Shown: positions 7,437-15,830, counted from the stretch's first letter. The stretch is 64,000 bases of DNA from Acetivibrio sp. MSJd-27 (GCF_018918095.1 NZ_JAHLPV010000001.1:1-64000); one strand, 5' to 3'. A program made the numbers and translations. The notes: generated by a model not told the origin, from the letters alone.

Positions 7437-8738
7437 TTACTGATTCCGCAAGTCGACAACCCTTTTTGCTTTTCCTTGGGAGCGCTCAATTGTGTTTGGG
7501 TTAACCAGCTTGATTTTTACATCGATCCCCACCACGGTCCGAATTTTATGTTTGATGCTGCGCTCCAATGCGACCAGTTCCTTATAGTTATTCAGAAGAG
7601 AACCGTCAACAAGCTCCAGAACAACCTCCAAAGCGTCAAAGTATCCTTCCTTGGTAACAATCAGCTGATAATGGGGACTGATGCCTGAAGTTCCGGTAAT
7701 CGCGCTTTCAATCTGTGAGGGAAAGACATTCACGCCCTTGATGATCAGCATGTCATCACTTCTTCCCTGCATTTTGTGGAAACGCAGGGTCGTGCGTCCG
7801 CACTCGCAGGGTTCGTCGATAATATATGTAATATCCTTTGTACGGTAACGAAGCAGCGGGATCCCCTCCTTGCAGATGGTTGTCACAACAACTTCACCCT
7901 TTTCTCCGTAAGGAAGCACTTCCCCCGTTGCAGGATCAATAATCTCCGGAATAAAAAGCTCCTCATTGATATGCATCCCCTTTTTATAGATGCATTCACC
8001 AGCCACACCAGGACCGACAAGCTCACTCATGCCGTAATTTTCCGTTGCAAGGATACCCCACCGTTTTTCCAGTTCCGCACGCATCTCTTCCGTAGAAGCC
8101 TCGGCTCCAAAGAATCCAAGTCTCAGTTTCAAATCCTCTTTCTTTATTCCCATCTGCTCAGCCACTTCCGCCATATGGATCGCATAGGACGGCGTACCGA
8201 CCAGCGCTGTCGTCCCGAAATCCTTCATCAGCATAATTTGTTTCTCCGTGTTGCCGCTTGAAGTCGGCACAACCGTAGCGCCCACATTTTCAATGCCATA
8301 ATGCAGGCCAAATGCACCAGTAAACAGTCCGTAACCGAAAGAAACCTGAACAATATCTTCATCGGTAAGACCCGCAGCAACCAGCAGTCTTGCCATCGCC
8401 TCGGCCCACATATTCAAATCGTTTCTGGTATAACCTACCACAGTAGGCTTTCCCGTTGTTCCGCTGGATGCATGCAACCGCACGATCTCCTTCATCGGCG
8501 CAGCGAAAAGCCCATAGGGATAATGGTCGCGGATGTCCGCTTTCGTCGTAAAGGGAATTTCTTTCAAATCATCCAGTGAAGTAAATTTTTCCGGCGTCAT
8601 TCCCACGCTGTCCAGTCTCTCTTTATAAAAAGGCACATTGTGGTAACAGCGCTCCACCGTTTTTTTCAGCCGTTCCAGCTGAATTTTCTTCAAATCCTCA
8701 CGATCGATCCGTTCCATCTTCTCATTAAAATAATTCAC
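7437..8738 (-). CDS. paaK: Phenylacetate-CoA ligase-family adenylate-forming enzyme
   Basis: The 433-residue protein has the ANL-superfamily PaaK layout: core motif SSGTTGKPTVVGYT (about 90-103), EATENYGMSE-type region (LATENYGMSELVGPGVAGEC), RYRTKDI, and C-terminal GRSDDMLIIKGVNVFPSQIE. It activates aryl acids such as phenylacetate or indoleacetate to CoA thioesters through an acyl-adenylate. With IorAB it can interconvert aryl-acetyl-CoA and free acid, with energy gain if it runs in reverse (inference). The GTG start at 8738 has GAGGAGG about 8 bases upstream. First gene of the operon; a promoter lies at 8816-8844. Confidence 0.9.
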   Translation of the reverse strand: MNYFNEKMERIDREDLKKIQLERLKKTVERCYHNVPFYKERLDSVGMTPEKFTSLDDLKEIPFTTKADIRDHYPYGLFAAPMKEIVRLHASSGTTGKPTVVGYTRNDLNMWAEAMARLLVAAGLTDEDIVQVSFGYGLFTGAFGLHYGIENVGATVVPTSSGNTEKQIMLMKDFGTTALVGTPSYAIHMAEVAEQMGIKKEDLKLRLGFFGAEASTEEMRAELEKRWGILATENYGMSELVGPGVAGECIYKKGMHINEELFIPEIIDPATGEVLPYGEKGEVVVTTICKEGIPLLRYRTKDITYIIDEPCECGRTTLRFHKMQGRSDDMLIIKGVNVFPSQIESAITGTSGISPHYQLIVTKEGYFDALEVVLELVDGSLLNNYKELVALERSIKHKIRTVVGIDVKIKLVNPNTIERSQGKAKRVVDLRNQ

Positions 8739-8755
8739 TTTTCTTCCTCCTCATC

Positions 8756-8794
8756 CTACTTTGCCGGCGGCATACGTTTTTCTTTGATGTCCAT
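8756..8794 (-). CDS. Possible 12-residue leader peptide before paaK
   Basis: Between promoter and paaK an ATG at 8794 follows AGAAGGAGCC and opens a frame reading MDIKEKRMPPAK before TAG. The site spacing is acceptable. There is no run of a regulatory amino acid, so it is not an obvious attenuator peptide. It may be chance. Confidence 0.25.
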   Translation of the reverse strand: MDIKEKRMPPAK

Positions 8795-8815
8795 GCCCCG
8801 GCTCCTTCTGTTTCT

Positions 8816-8844
8816 ATTTTAACAATATTTGAATCATAAATCAA
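8816..8844 (-). promoter_or_regulatory. Promoter of the paaK-ior operon
   Basis: On the minus strand TTGATT (8839-8844) and TAAAAT (8816-8821) are 17 bases apart, about 75 bases before the paaK start. Confidence 0.6.
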
Positions 8845-8859
8845 TAGCTTTTCATCTGT

Positions 8860-10182
8860 TCAATCAACCTCAGATTTTCTCTGCTTTTCCACAAGAGATA
8901 CTGCTCCATGTCCCGTCTGATAAACCAAATAAGCGGCATACAAAATAATAAACGGCATAATCGGATAGACATATCTTGCAAAGCAGTAAAACGGCAAATG
9001 GGATACATTAAAATATACAATGGAGAGGAACATCATCCAAAAATAAGGCTTCTTCTGTTTCCGGCGCAATACAGCAAACAGCAAAAATCCAACCGTACCC
9101 GCCAGCAGCAGAATCCAATGATAGACTACATTCTGCCGTAAGGTAAACCCAAAAAGTTCCTTCCACAAAAACGGCTGTTTGAAGTTTTCATATGTTTTTC
9201 CCAAAGTATACCATTTTATATATTTCCCTGGTTCTTTGGTCATTACCTCCCGGAAACGGATGTTTACCATTTCCCGCTCTACTGCGTCCGTGACAATCTC
9301 GTCCTTCCCAAATAGCTCCAAGTCGATATCCGGCCGTGTTTCCTTTATGATATTATGATAGTCGATTCCTTCGGTTTCCTTAACGCTTTGATCATAGTTG
9401 ATAAAAGCGCCCTGCAGCATTGGATTTCCACTCGCCAGAGTAAGCGGGATAAAACGGTCGAACAGCATATAATTCCGTACCCACCACGGCGTCAGCATTG
9501 CGCAGACAATCAGAATGACAGGGATACCGAATCGAAACATTTCCTTTACTTTATATTTTTTCATCAGCCAGATGCAAAAAATGACTGCAGGAAACGGCAG
9601 TATAGTAGGCCGGAACAGAACCATAATCCCTAAAATAATACCTCCCCAGACATAATATCTCATCTGCTTTTTTTCGATGGCATACATTGCGATGTAAAAC
9701 AACAGCATAAACATTGCAGCGAAAATCGTTTCTGTCATAAGCAGATTTGTCACATAAATATTGGGCAGATATAAAATCATCAGCACCAAGCCGATCAAGC
9801 CGACCTTTGCATTGAATATTTTCCGGGCAATTAAAAAGAAAACATACAGACTGAATGTCATGAGCAAGCCCTGAAAAATTTTGAAAGGCAGGATAGGATA
9901 CTGACCGAAAAACTTTACAAATACAGCCAAAACAGCCGTTAAACCGGGCATGATAAAAACCGTATCCTTATCCGGATAACGGTAAGTGAAATGGCCTGTA
10001 TCCAAAAGGGTCCAAGCGCTTCTCAAATATTTTACATCATCATTGTCCATCTTATCAAAGCTGCCCAACAGTGTACTGTCTCCATATATCAGATAGCTGG
10101 AGATACACATGGCAAAAAAGACTGCCAAAAGAACAATCAAAGTAATCTTTATCCATCTTTTTTCTTCTGTTATGCGAAACAT
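8860..10182 (-). CDS. Membrane glycosyltransferase of the GT39/ArnT-like (PMT) type
   Basis: About 440 residues with roughly 10-12 hydrophobic segments. After the first segment an extracytoplasmic loop carries the acidic motif KMDNDDVKYL expected of GT-C enzymes that use polyprenyl-phosphate sugars, followed by PDKDTVFIMPG. ATG at 10182 is preferred because GGAGG lies 7 bases upstream; the longer open frame has no such site. The gene ends a four-gene set (GT2, DUF2304, SMR-like, GT39) whose parts match make, flip and transfer steps for a lipid-linked sugar added to a cell-surface acceptor. Acceptor and sugar are unknown. Confidence 0.8.
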   Translation of the reverse strand: MFRITEEKRWIKITLIVLLAVFFAMCISSYLIYGDSTLLGSFDKMDNDDVKYLRSAWTLLDTGHFTYRYPDKDTVFIMPGLTAVLAVFVKFFGQYPILPFKIFQGLLMTFSLYVFFLIARKIFNAKVGLIGLVLMILYLPNIYVTNLLMTETIFAAMFMLLFYIAMYAIEKKQMRYYVWGGIILGIMVLFRPTILPFPAVIFCIWLMKKYKVKEMFRFGIPVILIVCAMLTPWWVRNYMLFDRFIPLTLASGNPMLQGAFINYDQSVKETEGIDYHNIIKETRPDIDLELFGKDEIVTDAVEREMVNIRFREVMTKEPGKYIKWYTLGKTYENFKQPFLWKELFGFTLRQNVVYHWILLLAGTVGFLLFAVLRRKQKKPYFWMMFLSIVYFNVSHLPFYCFARYVYPIMPFIILYAAYLVYQTGHGAVSLVEKQRKSEVD

Positions 10183-10324
10183 TGTCTGCCTCCTTTTTAT
10201 GAATGACTGCTGAACACCCCAAAAATTCTGCCGTTGTGCAATATCTGCGGCTGTTAAAAATCTCCAAGTTGTTCCGCCGCAAGAATGATTGCATGTTTTC
10301 ACAAAGCCGTTTGTTCCATAGACA

Positions 10325-10675
10325 TTATTTTAATGCCACAAATCCTGCGCCGATCACAATCAGACTGATTCCGATCCAGCGCGTAGGCGGTATGATTTCC
10401 TTAAAAATAAACATTCCCACAAATGCCGCCAAAACATAACAGAGGCTTTGGATGGGATAAGCCATGGAAAGATTAACGCGGGTCAGCACATAAAACCAGA
10501 TCACGGTTGCCACAACATAGATAATCAGCCCAATAAAGACATAGGGCTGAAAGATTATTTTAAATATATTTTCCAGCGAAAAAGAAACTTTCGACAATCC
10601 TATTTTAAACAGGGTCTGCCCCGTCACCAGCAAAATGATGTTCGTAAAAATCAAGCCAAAATCAACGATCTTCAT
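10325..10675 (-). CDS. EmrE/SMR-like four-helix membrane protein (ArnE/F-like)
   Basis: About 116 residues with four hydrophobic helices (IFTNIILLVTGQTLFKIGLS; IIYVVATVIWFYVLTRV; YVLAAFVGMFIFK; WIGISLIVIGAGFVAL) and the LSMAYPIQSLCYVLAAF segment typical of EamA/SMR-like subunits. In arn-type systems a pair of such proteins moves undecaprenyl-phosphate-aminoarabinose across the membrane; here it is the likely flippase part of the glycosylation set. ATG at 10675 has GGAGG 9 bases upstream; it overlaps the end of the DUF2304 gene by 14 bases. Confidence 0.75.
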   Translation of the reverse strand: MKIVDFGLIFTNIILLVTGQTLFKIGLSKVSFSLENIFKIIFQPYVFIGLIIYVVATVIWFYVLTRVNLSMAYPIQSLCYVLAAFVGMFIFKEIIPPTRWIGISLIVIGAGFVALK

Positions 10676-11024
10676 GCGAACGATCCTCCTCATATTTTTC
10701 AAGTTTTTCTTTCAGGATTGCAACCTCCTGATTCAAACGTGTCACCCGTTTCGTGATATTGGTGATAAAAACTGCAAGGTAGACAATCACGGAAAGAATG
10801 AATACCAGCGCAAAAGCAAACAGCAAAGCCGGCGCATAATAAACACCGAGCAGTTTTGCCGCTTCCTCCACCCAGTCCACATTAAAGCTGATAACCATCA
10901 GTACAACGCTCAGCAGGATAAAAAAGATACAATAACGGAAATCCAGCCTTCTGCTTTTAAAAAAATACAGTGTGATGATCAAGAATATAACCGAGACCAA
11001 AAAGGAAACCATATAAATTGACAT
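10662..11024 (-). CDS. DUF2304 small membrane protein
   Basis: The 120-residue protein has three hydrophobic helices (about 2-20, 30-46, 66-92) and a charged C-terminal coiled stretch (TRLNQEVAILKEKLEKYEED). DUF2304 proteins are regularly encoded next to DPM1-like GT2 enzymes, where they are thought to serve as membrane partner; the biochemical role is not settled. It starts 4 bases after the GT2 stop, with AAAGGAG before the ATG. Its tail overlaps the next gene, a tight operon. Confidence 0.8.
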   Translation of the reverse strand: MSIYMVSFLVSVIFLIITLYFFKSRRLDFRYCIFFILLSVVLMVISFNVDWVEEAAKLLGVYYAPALLFAFALVFILSVIVYLAVFITNITKRVTRLNQEVAILKEKLEKYEEDRSHEDR

Positions 11025-11027
11025 CGT

Positions 11028-11720
11028 TTACACTCCTTTCAGATCCTGCAAAAGCAGGCAAAAGGTTACTTTTATCATATAGTAAACAGACTTCAGCGGG
11101 GTGATGGAAGATTTGCCCGTTTTCCTCTCATTCATCAGGGTGGGAATCTCTTTGATTTTCATTCCATGCCGTTTCAGATACACAATTGTTTCGGGTTCGG
11201 GATAGTCGCTTGGATAATACTTAGCGAACAGTTCCATCACCTTTCGGTTTACCGCCCGGTATCCCGATGTGGTATCCGTAAATTTTTCTCCGGTTAAAAG
11301 GGAAATCAGCTTTGAGAAAAAAAGGATTCCTAGTTTCCGAAAAAAGCTGGGCTTATAGTCTGACTTTTCCACAAAACGGGATCCAATTACCATATCGGCC
11401 TCCCCGTTCTGCAATTTACTTAGTAAATTAGGCAAATCAACCGGATCGTGCTGGCCGTCCCCATCAATCTGTACCACTGCGTCATACCCATGATATACTG
11501 CATAGAGATAACCAGTCTGGACTGCCCCTCCAATCCCTACATTCAGAGGCAGGTTGATAACAATCGCCCCGGCACGGCGCGCCTCTTCGCTGGTGCGGTC
11601 TTCCGAGCCGTCATTGACTACTACAACATCTATCTTCATTCCACAGTTTTGTACTCTTTTCACTACCTTATATATACTTTTTTCTTCATTATAAGCCGGT
11701 ATTACTACCATTGACTTCAT
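11028..11720 (-). CDS. Family 2 glycosyltransferase (dolichyl/undecaprenyl-phosphate sugar synthase-like)
   Basis: About 230 residues. GT2 signatures are MVVIPAYNEEKSIYKVVK at the N-terminus, VVVNDGSEDRT, the DxD motif in VVQIDGDGQHDP, and GSRF. The family transfers a sugar from a nucleotide donor to a polyprenyl phosphate on the cytoplasmic face. No C-terminal membrane helices are present, so DUF2304 probably anchors it. ATG at 11720 is chosen from the AAAGGAG site 9 bases upstream. A TTGAGA-17-TAATAT promoter is possible further upstream. First gene of the four-gene set. Confidence 0.85.
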   Translation of the reverse strand: MKSMVVIPAYNEEKSIYKVVKRVQNCGMKIDVVVVNDGSEDRTSEEARRAGAIVINLPLNVGIGGAVQTGYLYAVYHGYDAVVQIDGDGQHDPVDLPNLLSKLQNGEADMVIGSRFVEKSDYKPSFFRKLGILFFSKLISLLTGEKFTDTTSGYRAVNRKVMELFAKYYPSDYPEPETIVYLKRHGMKIKEIPTLMNERKTGKSSITPLKSVYYMIKVTFCLLLQDLKGV

Positions 11721-11827
11721 AAATTTCATTCTCCTTTGTATGTCACTAAATATATATATTATCATATTCCCAGTATTTTCTCAAGAAATTAATGATTTTT
11801 CTCGGATAAAATATTTTTTATTCCCCC

Positions 11828-11856
11828 TTGACGAATCTAATGTTTCGTACTATAAT
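11828..11856 (+). promoter_or_regulatory. Promoter of the tRNA-Val gene
   Basis: TTGACG (11828-11833) and TATAAT (11851-11856) are 17 bases apart, 12 bases before the tRNA; a near-consensus vegetative promoter. Confidence 0.85.
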
Positions 11857-11868
11857 AAAGATATATTT

Positions 11869-11945
11869 GGAGGCATAGCTCAGCCGGTTAGAGCACTTGC
11901 TTCACATGTAAGGGGTCGTAGGTTCGAGTCCTACTGTCTCCACCA
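11869..11945 (+). tRNA. tRNA-Val (anticodon CAC)
   Basis: Complete cloverleaf: acceptor GGAGGCA/TGTCTCC, D stem GCTC/GAGC, anticodon stem CTTGC/GTAAG with loop TTCACAT, T arm GTAGG-TTCGAGT-CCTAC, discriminator A and an encoded CCA. The anticodon CAC reads GUG. It has its own promoter and terminator. Confidence 0.93.
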
Positions 11946-11949
11946 ATTT

Positions 11950-11982
11950 AAAGCCTGCGACCATATAGGTTGCGGGCTTTTT
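11950..11982 (+). terminator. Terminator of tRNA-Val
   Basis: AAAGCCTGCGACC (11950-11962) pairs with GGTTGCGGGCTTT (11968-11980), followed by TTATTT. Confidence 0.85.
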
Positions 11983-11995
11983 ATTTGTGCCAACG

Positions 11996-12035
11996 AAAAA
12001 ACGCATTGCAGAATTGATACTGCAATGCGTTTTTT
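11996..12035. terminator. Bidirectional terminator
   Basis: Perfect 16-bp stem, AAAAAACGCATTGCAG (11996-12011) with CTGCAATGCGTTTTTT (12020-12035). It probably ends the minus-strand Xre gene at 12137. An interspersed repeat starts at its right edge. Confidence 0.85.
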
Positions 12036-12112
12036 ATAGCATAGGAAATAACATGTTTCAAAAAATAGCGTACGAATCAAGCTTGCTGTTTCTGAAAAGA
12101 AAACCTTTTTTA
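12036..12112 (+). repeat. Terminator-adjacent interspersed repeat, copy A (decayed)
   Basis: Shares ATAGCATAGGAAAT, ACATGTTTCAAAAAA and a TTTCTGAAAAGAAAA-like end with copies at 20371-20466 and (inverted) 21758-21851, but lacks the internal GCGCAATTGC part. It lies directly after a terminator, in a convergent gap. Confidence 0.6.
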
Positions 12113-12136
12113 TTATAATCTCGCTCGGCTTATTCG

Positions 12137-12595
12137 TTATAAAGACTCATTTTTATCATCCGGATTCAGATAAAATTTAATTTCTTTATCCCTCTCTTTG
12201 AAAGATATCTCATTTTCTTTCACTTCTATAGAACTGTCTGAATTACGTCTTAATTCCACTTCTATTAAAATATCAATTACTTTTCTGCTCTGCTTGTCCA
12301 GCTTTCTGTATTTTCTAATATGTTGCTGTTCTTTGAGCGTTAAATAAAAATTATATCCTCTTTCATCATTGTAGGAGGCATCTAAAAAATAGTCTGCAGA
12401 TATATCGTATACATAACAAAGCTTTGATAATTTATCGATATCAGGCTTGCTTGCACCGTTTTCATAATTGTTGATTGTTTTATAGCCAATACCAGTTAAA
12501 CTTGCCACTTGATGCTGCGTCAAATTCCGAAGAATACGAATTTTTCGTAATTTTTTGGCAATTTCCACACTCAACCCCCCTATATTCCCTTTCAT
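12137..12595 (-). CDS. Xre-family regulator with C-terminal helical domain
   Basis: The 152-residue protein has a Cro/CI-type HTH at about residues 10-68 (IAKKLRKIRILRNLTQHQVA, then LTGIGYKTINNYENGASKPD). A second part (about 80-152) is rich in charged helices (EQQHIRKYRKLDKQSRKVID) as in many clostridial Xre regulators of sporulation or phage origin. ATG at 12595 has AAAGGGG upstream; a TTG just inside, after AGGGGGG, is an alternative. Its promoter TTGCAT-17-TATAAT is visible. Target unknown. Confidence 0.8.
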   Translation of the reverse strand: MKGNIGGLSVEIAKKLRKIRILRNLTQHQVASLTGIGYKTINNYENGASKPDIDKLSKLCYVYDISADYFLDASYNDERGYNFYLTLKEQQHIRKYRKLDKQSRKVIDILIEVELRRNSDSSIEVKENEISFKERDKEIKFYLNPDDKNESL

Positions 12596-12644
12596 TTTTA
12601 TCCCCTTTCACTTGCTGGAAAAGGGATGTATATCTGTCTTTCAT

Positions 12645-12673
12645 ATTATAAACATTCCAAACGAGAAATGCAA
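12645..12673 (-). promoter_or_regulatory. Promoter of the Xre regulator at 12137-12595
   Basis: Minus strand TTGCAT (12668-12673), 17-base spacer, TATAAT (12645-12650), about 50 bases before the start codon. Confidence 0.65.
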
Positions 12674-12977
12674 TATAAAATAAGGAAAATATAACATATT
12701 TTCTATTTTTATCCTATTTTCTTGGAATTATATTTTTGTTATTCCAAATAAATAGGATTGTATTCCTAAATTATAGTAATTCATTAAAATTTCTTGTTGA
12801 TTCTCTTTGAAAGGACTAAAAATTTTATTTATGATGATAGTATTTACAAAAAACCTATTTGACACTCTGTTCAAATAGGTTTTTAATAACATATGAATAA
12901 AATTTTTAAAGCAGATGAAAAGATGCCTATCTTTTCAATTTGATTTTATTATACCACATTTCTTTATAAATTACTAT
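12674..12977. other. AT-rich intergenic stretch with one terminator
   Basis: About 300 bases without a convincing frame. The only clear structure is the hairpin AAAAAACCTATTTGA (12848-12862) with TCAAATAGGTTTTT (12871-12884). It can end minus-strand transcription from the SPL-like gene 94 bases away. Nothing else is recognisable. Confidence 0.6.
12848..12884. terminator. Hairpin terminator downstream of the SPL-like gene
   Basis: 14-bp stem with an 8-base loop and T/A runs on both sides, so it is active in either direction. Confidence 0.75.
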
Positions 12978-13865
12978 TTATTTCAGAAAGGAAAGCTGTT
13001 CCTCCCCATAACCTTTCCGGTAGGCGCGTATAATATCTTCCATTCGATATAAAATTCCACTTCGCTCACATTCTCGCCGGAATAGATAGGAAAGTCTCTT
13101 TGCATTCGGAGAAGCACAGTAGTATCTGTCGTCATAATACCGCTCGAATTTTTCCCTTTGTTCCCTTGAAAAATTTTTTTCCAGGCAAGAGAGAAACCAC
13201 TCCCGCTGTCCATTGCGCATTGTCACTCCGAAAGCCGGATAGATAAACTTCGCCCCGTTCTCTGCGGCAAGTTTTACAATGCGAAGGATATTCCCCTCCG
13301 AGTCGGTGAGAAACGGCAAAATAGGCATCAAAAGAATGCCGCAGAAAATACCGTTTTCACTCAGCTGTCTCACCGCGGAGAAGCGCTTGGAAGCCAGCGG
13401 GGCATTGGGCTCTATTTTTCGGCTGATTTCATCCTGCGCGGCTGTGATTGTCATTTTGCAGATAACCGGTGAATGCTTTTTTATTTCCCGGAAAATATCG
13501 ATATCCCGGACAATCAAATCTCCCTTGGTGGCTACAGCCACACCGAATCCGTAAGTATCCAAAAGCTTCAGCGCTCCTTTTGTCAATTCCTCTTTCTCCT
13601 CAAAAGGATTGTAGGGATCCGACATAGAGCCGGTTGCCACGACTCCCTTTTTGCGTTTGCTGCGCAGATTTTCTTCTATCAAGCCCAGTGCGTTCTCCTT
13701 TTTGCATACCTCGTCAAACCGAATTATTCCATAGCAGCTGCTACGGCTGTCACAGTAAATACAGCCATGGCAGCAACCCTTGTATAGATTCATATTATAA
13801 TCGCAGCCAAACCAGCCTTCCATATTGGTTTTCTGCACAATGGATTTTGCGGGAATGGTTTTCAT
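12978..13865 (-). CDS. SPL-family radical SAM protein
   Basis: The 295-residue protein carries a radical SAM cluster motif C31-x3-C35-x2-C38 (KGCCHGCIYCDSRSS). It has the ATGSMSDPYNPFE and VAVATKGDLIVRDIDIF stretches typical of the spore-photoproduct-lyase-like (COG1533) branch. These enzymes cleave SAM with a [4Fe-4S] cluster; the substrate of this sub-branch is not known, and it is shorter than true SplB. It starts one base inside the stop of the M42-like gene upstream (TAATG), so it is the last gene of that operon. Confidence 0.85.
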   Translation of the reverse strand: MKTIPAKSIVQKTNMEGWFGCDYNMNLYKGCCHGCIYCDSRSSCYGIIRFDEVCKKENALGLIEENLRSKRKKGVVATGSMSDPYNPFEEKEELTKGALKLLDTYGFGVAVATKGDLIVRDIDIFREIKKHSPVICKMTITAAQDEISRKIEPNAPLASKRFSAVRQLSENGIFCGILLMPILPFLTDSEGNILRIVKLAAENGAKFIYPAFGVTMRNGQREWFLSCLEKNFSREQREKFERYYDDRYYCASPNAKRLSYLFRRECERSGILYRMEDIIRAYRKGYGEEQLSFLK

Positions 13866-14809
13866 TACAGGGCCCCGCCAAGTATACTTACCGCACGCTG
13901 CAGAGCAGCAATCTCATCTTTTCGGATGCATTCCAGAGAGCTCCCATAGTATTTGCACGGAAGACTGATGCCAAAAGTCAAAATGCCATCCTGAAGATAC
14001 ATCATTTGAGAATTATAAGCACCGCCCGAAGACAGAATTTCATACTGGAACGGAATTTTATGATCTTTGAGTATTTCTTCCAACTGTTCCCGGAAAGGGC
14101 GGTTCGCTATCATAACACTGTCCTTTATCTTGACCACCGCGCCGCCGTCCCATTTCAGGGTATCCTGCTTGCTGCAATCGGCATAGGAAAGAATGACAGC
14201 GGCGTCTGGACAGATGCTGTTCGCCGCTACCTTTGCCCCTTTGAAGCCAAGCTGATCCTGTACGGTAAAAGCAAAATAGAGATCGCTTTTTCTAGGCTGC
14301 CGGTAAAGGGCTTGAATGGTCTCAATCAAAATAGAAAGATTTGCTTTCACCGTTAAATTGGTTCCGAAAACAGATTCGTCATTCTCAAAAAACTCGTTTT
14401 TCAATGCAAAGACGGCTCCGGGTTTGATGCTATGGCTGCGCAGGCCCAGATCAATGTATAAGTCATTGATTTTAAGCTCATCCAGCTTTGCATCCTTCGG
14501 CGCGCGGATTGCCCCCATGATTTCCCCGGAAATACACATCTTCTCCACAAGTCCCTGTGCGGATAGATTTCCAATCGGCGAAAAGCGCAGAGTGCCATCA
14601 TCCTCCACATAGGTGACAAGCAATCCGGCCGTGTCAATTGCCGTATTGAAAAGCACCTTTCTGCCCTCCCCTTTCAGGCGGACAATGATATTACCAAAGT
14701 TATCATAATAGCACTCATCACAGCAATTTTTCACCTCGTCTTTGATGAAATCACGCATTTTGTGCTCATTCCCGGAAACATGATACCGTTCAAACAATTT
14801 ATTATTCAT
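13865..14809 (-). CDS. M42-family protein without metal ligands (probable pseudo-peptidase)
   Basis: 314 residues with full-length similarity to the two M42 aminopeptidases upstream. The metal-binding and catalytic positions are replaced: AHMD becomes NTAID, the DD of 'DDR.G' becomes KANLS, the catalytic EE of 'NEEIG' becomes VQDQLG, and the His of 'YMH/YIH' becomes KYYGSS. The fold pattern remains (GNLSAQGLV, QLGFKGAKVA, SSGGAYNSQMM). It is therefore unlikely to be a peptidase; it could be a structural or regulatory subunit of the dodecameric TET-type shell (inference). ATG at 14809 has GGAGG 8 bases upstream and overlaps the previous gene by 8 bases. Confidence 0.8.
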   Translation of the reverse strand: MNNKLFERYHVSGNEHKMRDFIKDEVKNCCDECYYDNFGNIIVRLKGEGRKVLFNTAIDTAGLLVTYVEDDGTLRFSPIGNLSAQGLVEKMCISGEIMGAIRAPKDAKLDELKINDLYIDLGLRSHSIKPGAVFALKNEFFENDESVFGTNLTVKANLSILIETIQALYRQPRKSDLYFAFTVQDQLGFKGAKVAANSICPDAAVILSYADCSKQDTLKWDGGAVVKIKDSVMIANRPFREQLEEILKDHKIPFQYEILSSGGAYNSQMMYLQDGILTFGISLPCKYYGSSLECIRKDEIAALQRAVSILGGAL

Positions 14810-15830
14810 CCTTGAATCCTCCAATATTGTCAACAAATAAAGATACCAGCTTCAATCCTTCCTCATAATCCCTTAAATCCATCACACTGGCTGGAGAATG
14901 GATATACCTCACCGGCATGGAGACGACTGCCGTCTTCACACCAGTTCCATTCACCGCGATGGAACCGGCATCATTCCCCCCCATTGTGGTACGTTTAAAC
15001 TGATATTTCACATCGTTCTCCTGTGCCAATTTCACCAGGAAATCATTCAGCGCCCGGTTGGAATAGGAAGTCCGGTCAACAATAGAGATAGCCGGCCCCT
15101 CTCCTTGGTTCGTCGACTGTTCATGCGGCTTTGTTCCCGGCACATCGGAGCAGGTGGTTCCCTCCAAGATCAATGCAATATCCGGCGACACACAGTATGC
15201 CGCAGTCTTGGAACCCTGCGTGCCAATCTCCTCGTTTACAACGAAAGCCGCCACGAAATCATAGGAAACCTCTTTTTTTATCATCTCAATCAGCATGCGG
15301 ACGCCGACTCTGTCATCAATTGCTTTTGCTTTTATCTTATTTTCACCAAATTTCACGAATTCCGAATCAAATTTGACAGAATCGCCCTTTTCGACCAACT
15401 CTTCTATTTCCCGACGGGAATACACACCGGTGTCGATATAGAGTTTTTCCATTTTTATGGTTTTTTCGCGTTCCTCCTTCGTTGCCATGTGAACCGCTTT
15501 CACACCGACCACTCCCGGAATGTTGCTGTCGCCTATGCGCACTTTTTGTGAGAGGAGAATCCGTTCATCAATCCCGCCCACGGATTCAAACCGCAGATAG
15601 CCATCCTCTGTGATATCCTTGACCAGAAAACCGACTTCATCCATATGAGCGCAGAGCATCACTTTCTTGGGATTTCGCTGTCTTCCCTTTTTGTATGCAA
15701 TGATATTGCCATCCTTCATCACTTCGATTTTTTCACAGAACGGCATAATTTCATCAATAATGATCTCTGCTACCCCGTCAGTATCACCGGATACACCATG
15801 AGCATTGCAGAGTCTTTCTAAAAGTTCCAT
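14802..15830 (-). CDS. M42-family metallo-aminopeptidase (glutamyl aminopeptidase/endoglucanase family)
   Basis: The 342-residue protein has all M42 marks: LCAHMDEVGFLV (first metal His and Asp), KAIDDRVGVRMLIE (bridging Asp), VVNEEIGTQGS (catalytic Glu and ligand Glu), ILEGTTCSDVPGTKPHEQ, and RYIHSPASV (last His). Such enzymes form large tetrahedral cytosolic peptidases that trim peptides from the N-terminus. Its ATG overlaps the stop of the preceding M42 gene (shared base 15830). It is the middle gene of a tandem triplet. Confidence 0.9.
   Translation of the reverse strand: MELLERLCNAHGVSGDTDGVAEIIIDEIMPFCEKIEVMKDGNIIAYKKGRQRNPKKVMLCAHMDEVGFLVKDITEDGYLRFESVGGIDERILLSQKVRIGDSNIPGVVGVKAVHMATKEEREKTIKMEKLYIDTGVYSRREIEELVEKGDSVKFDSEFVKFGENKIKAKAIDDRVGVRMLIEMIKKEVSYDFVAAFVVNEEIGTQGSKTAAYCVSPDIALILEGTTCSDVPGTKPHEQSTNQGEGPAISIVDRTSYSNRALNDFLVKLAQENDVKYQFKRTTMGGNDAGSIAVNGTGVKTAVVSMPVRYIHSPASVMDLRDYEEGLKLVSLFVDNIGGFKDE

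Noticed and set aside
7776-8261. 161-codon plus-strand frame
   Set aside because: Antisense shadow of the paaK-like gene; no family features.
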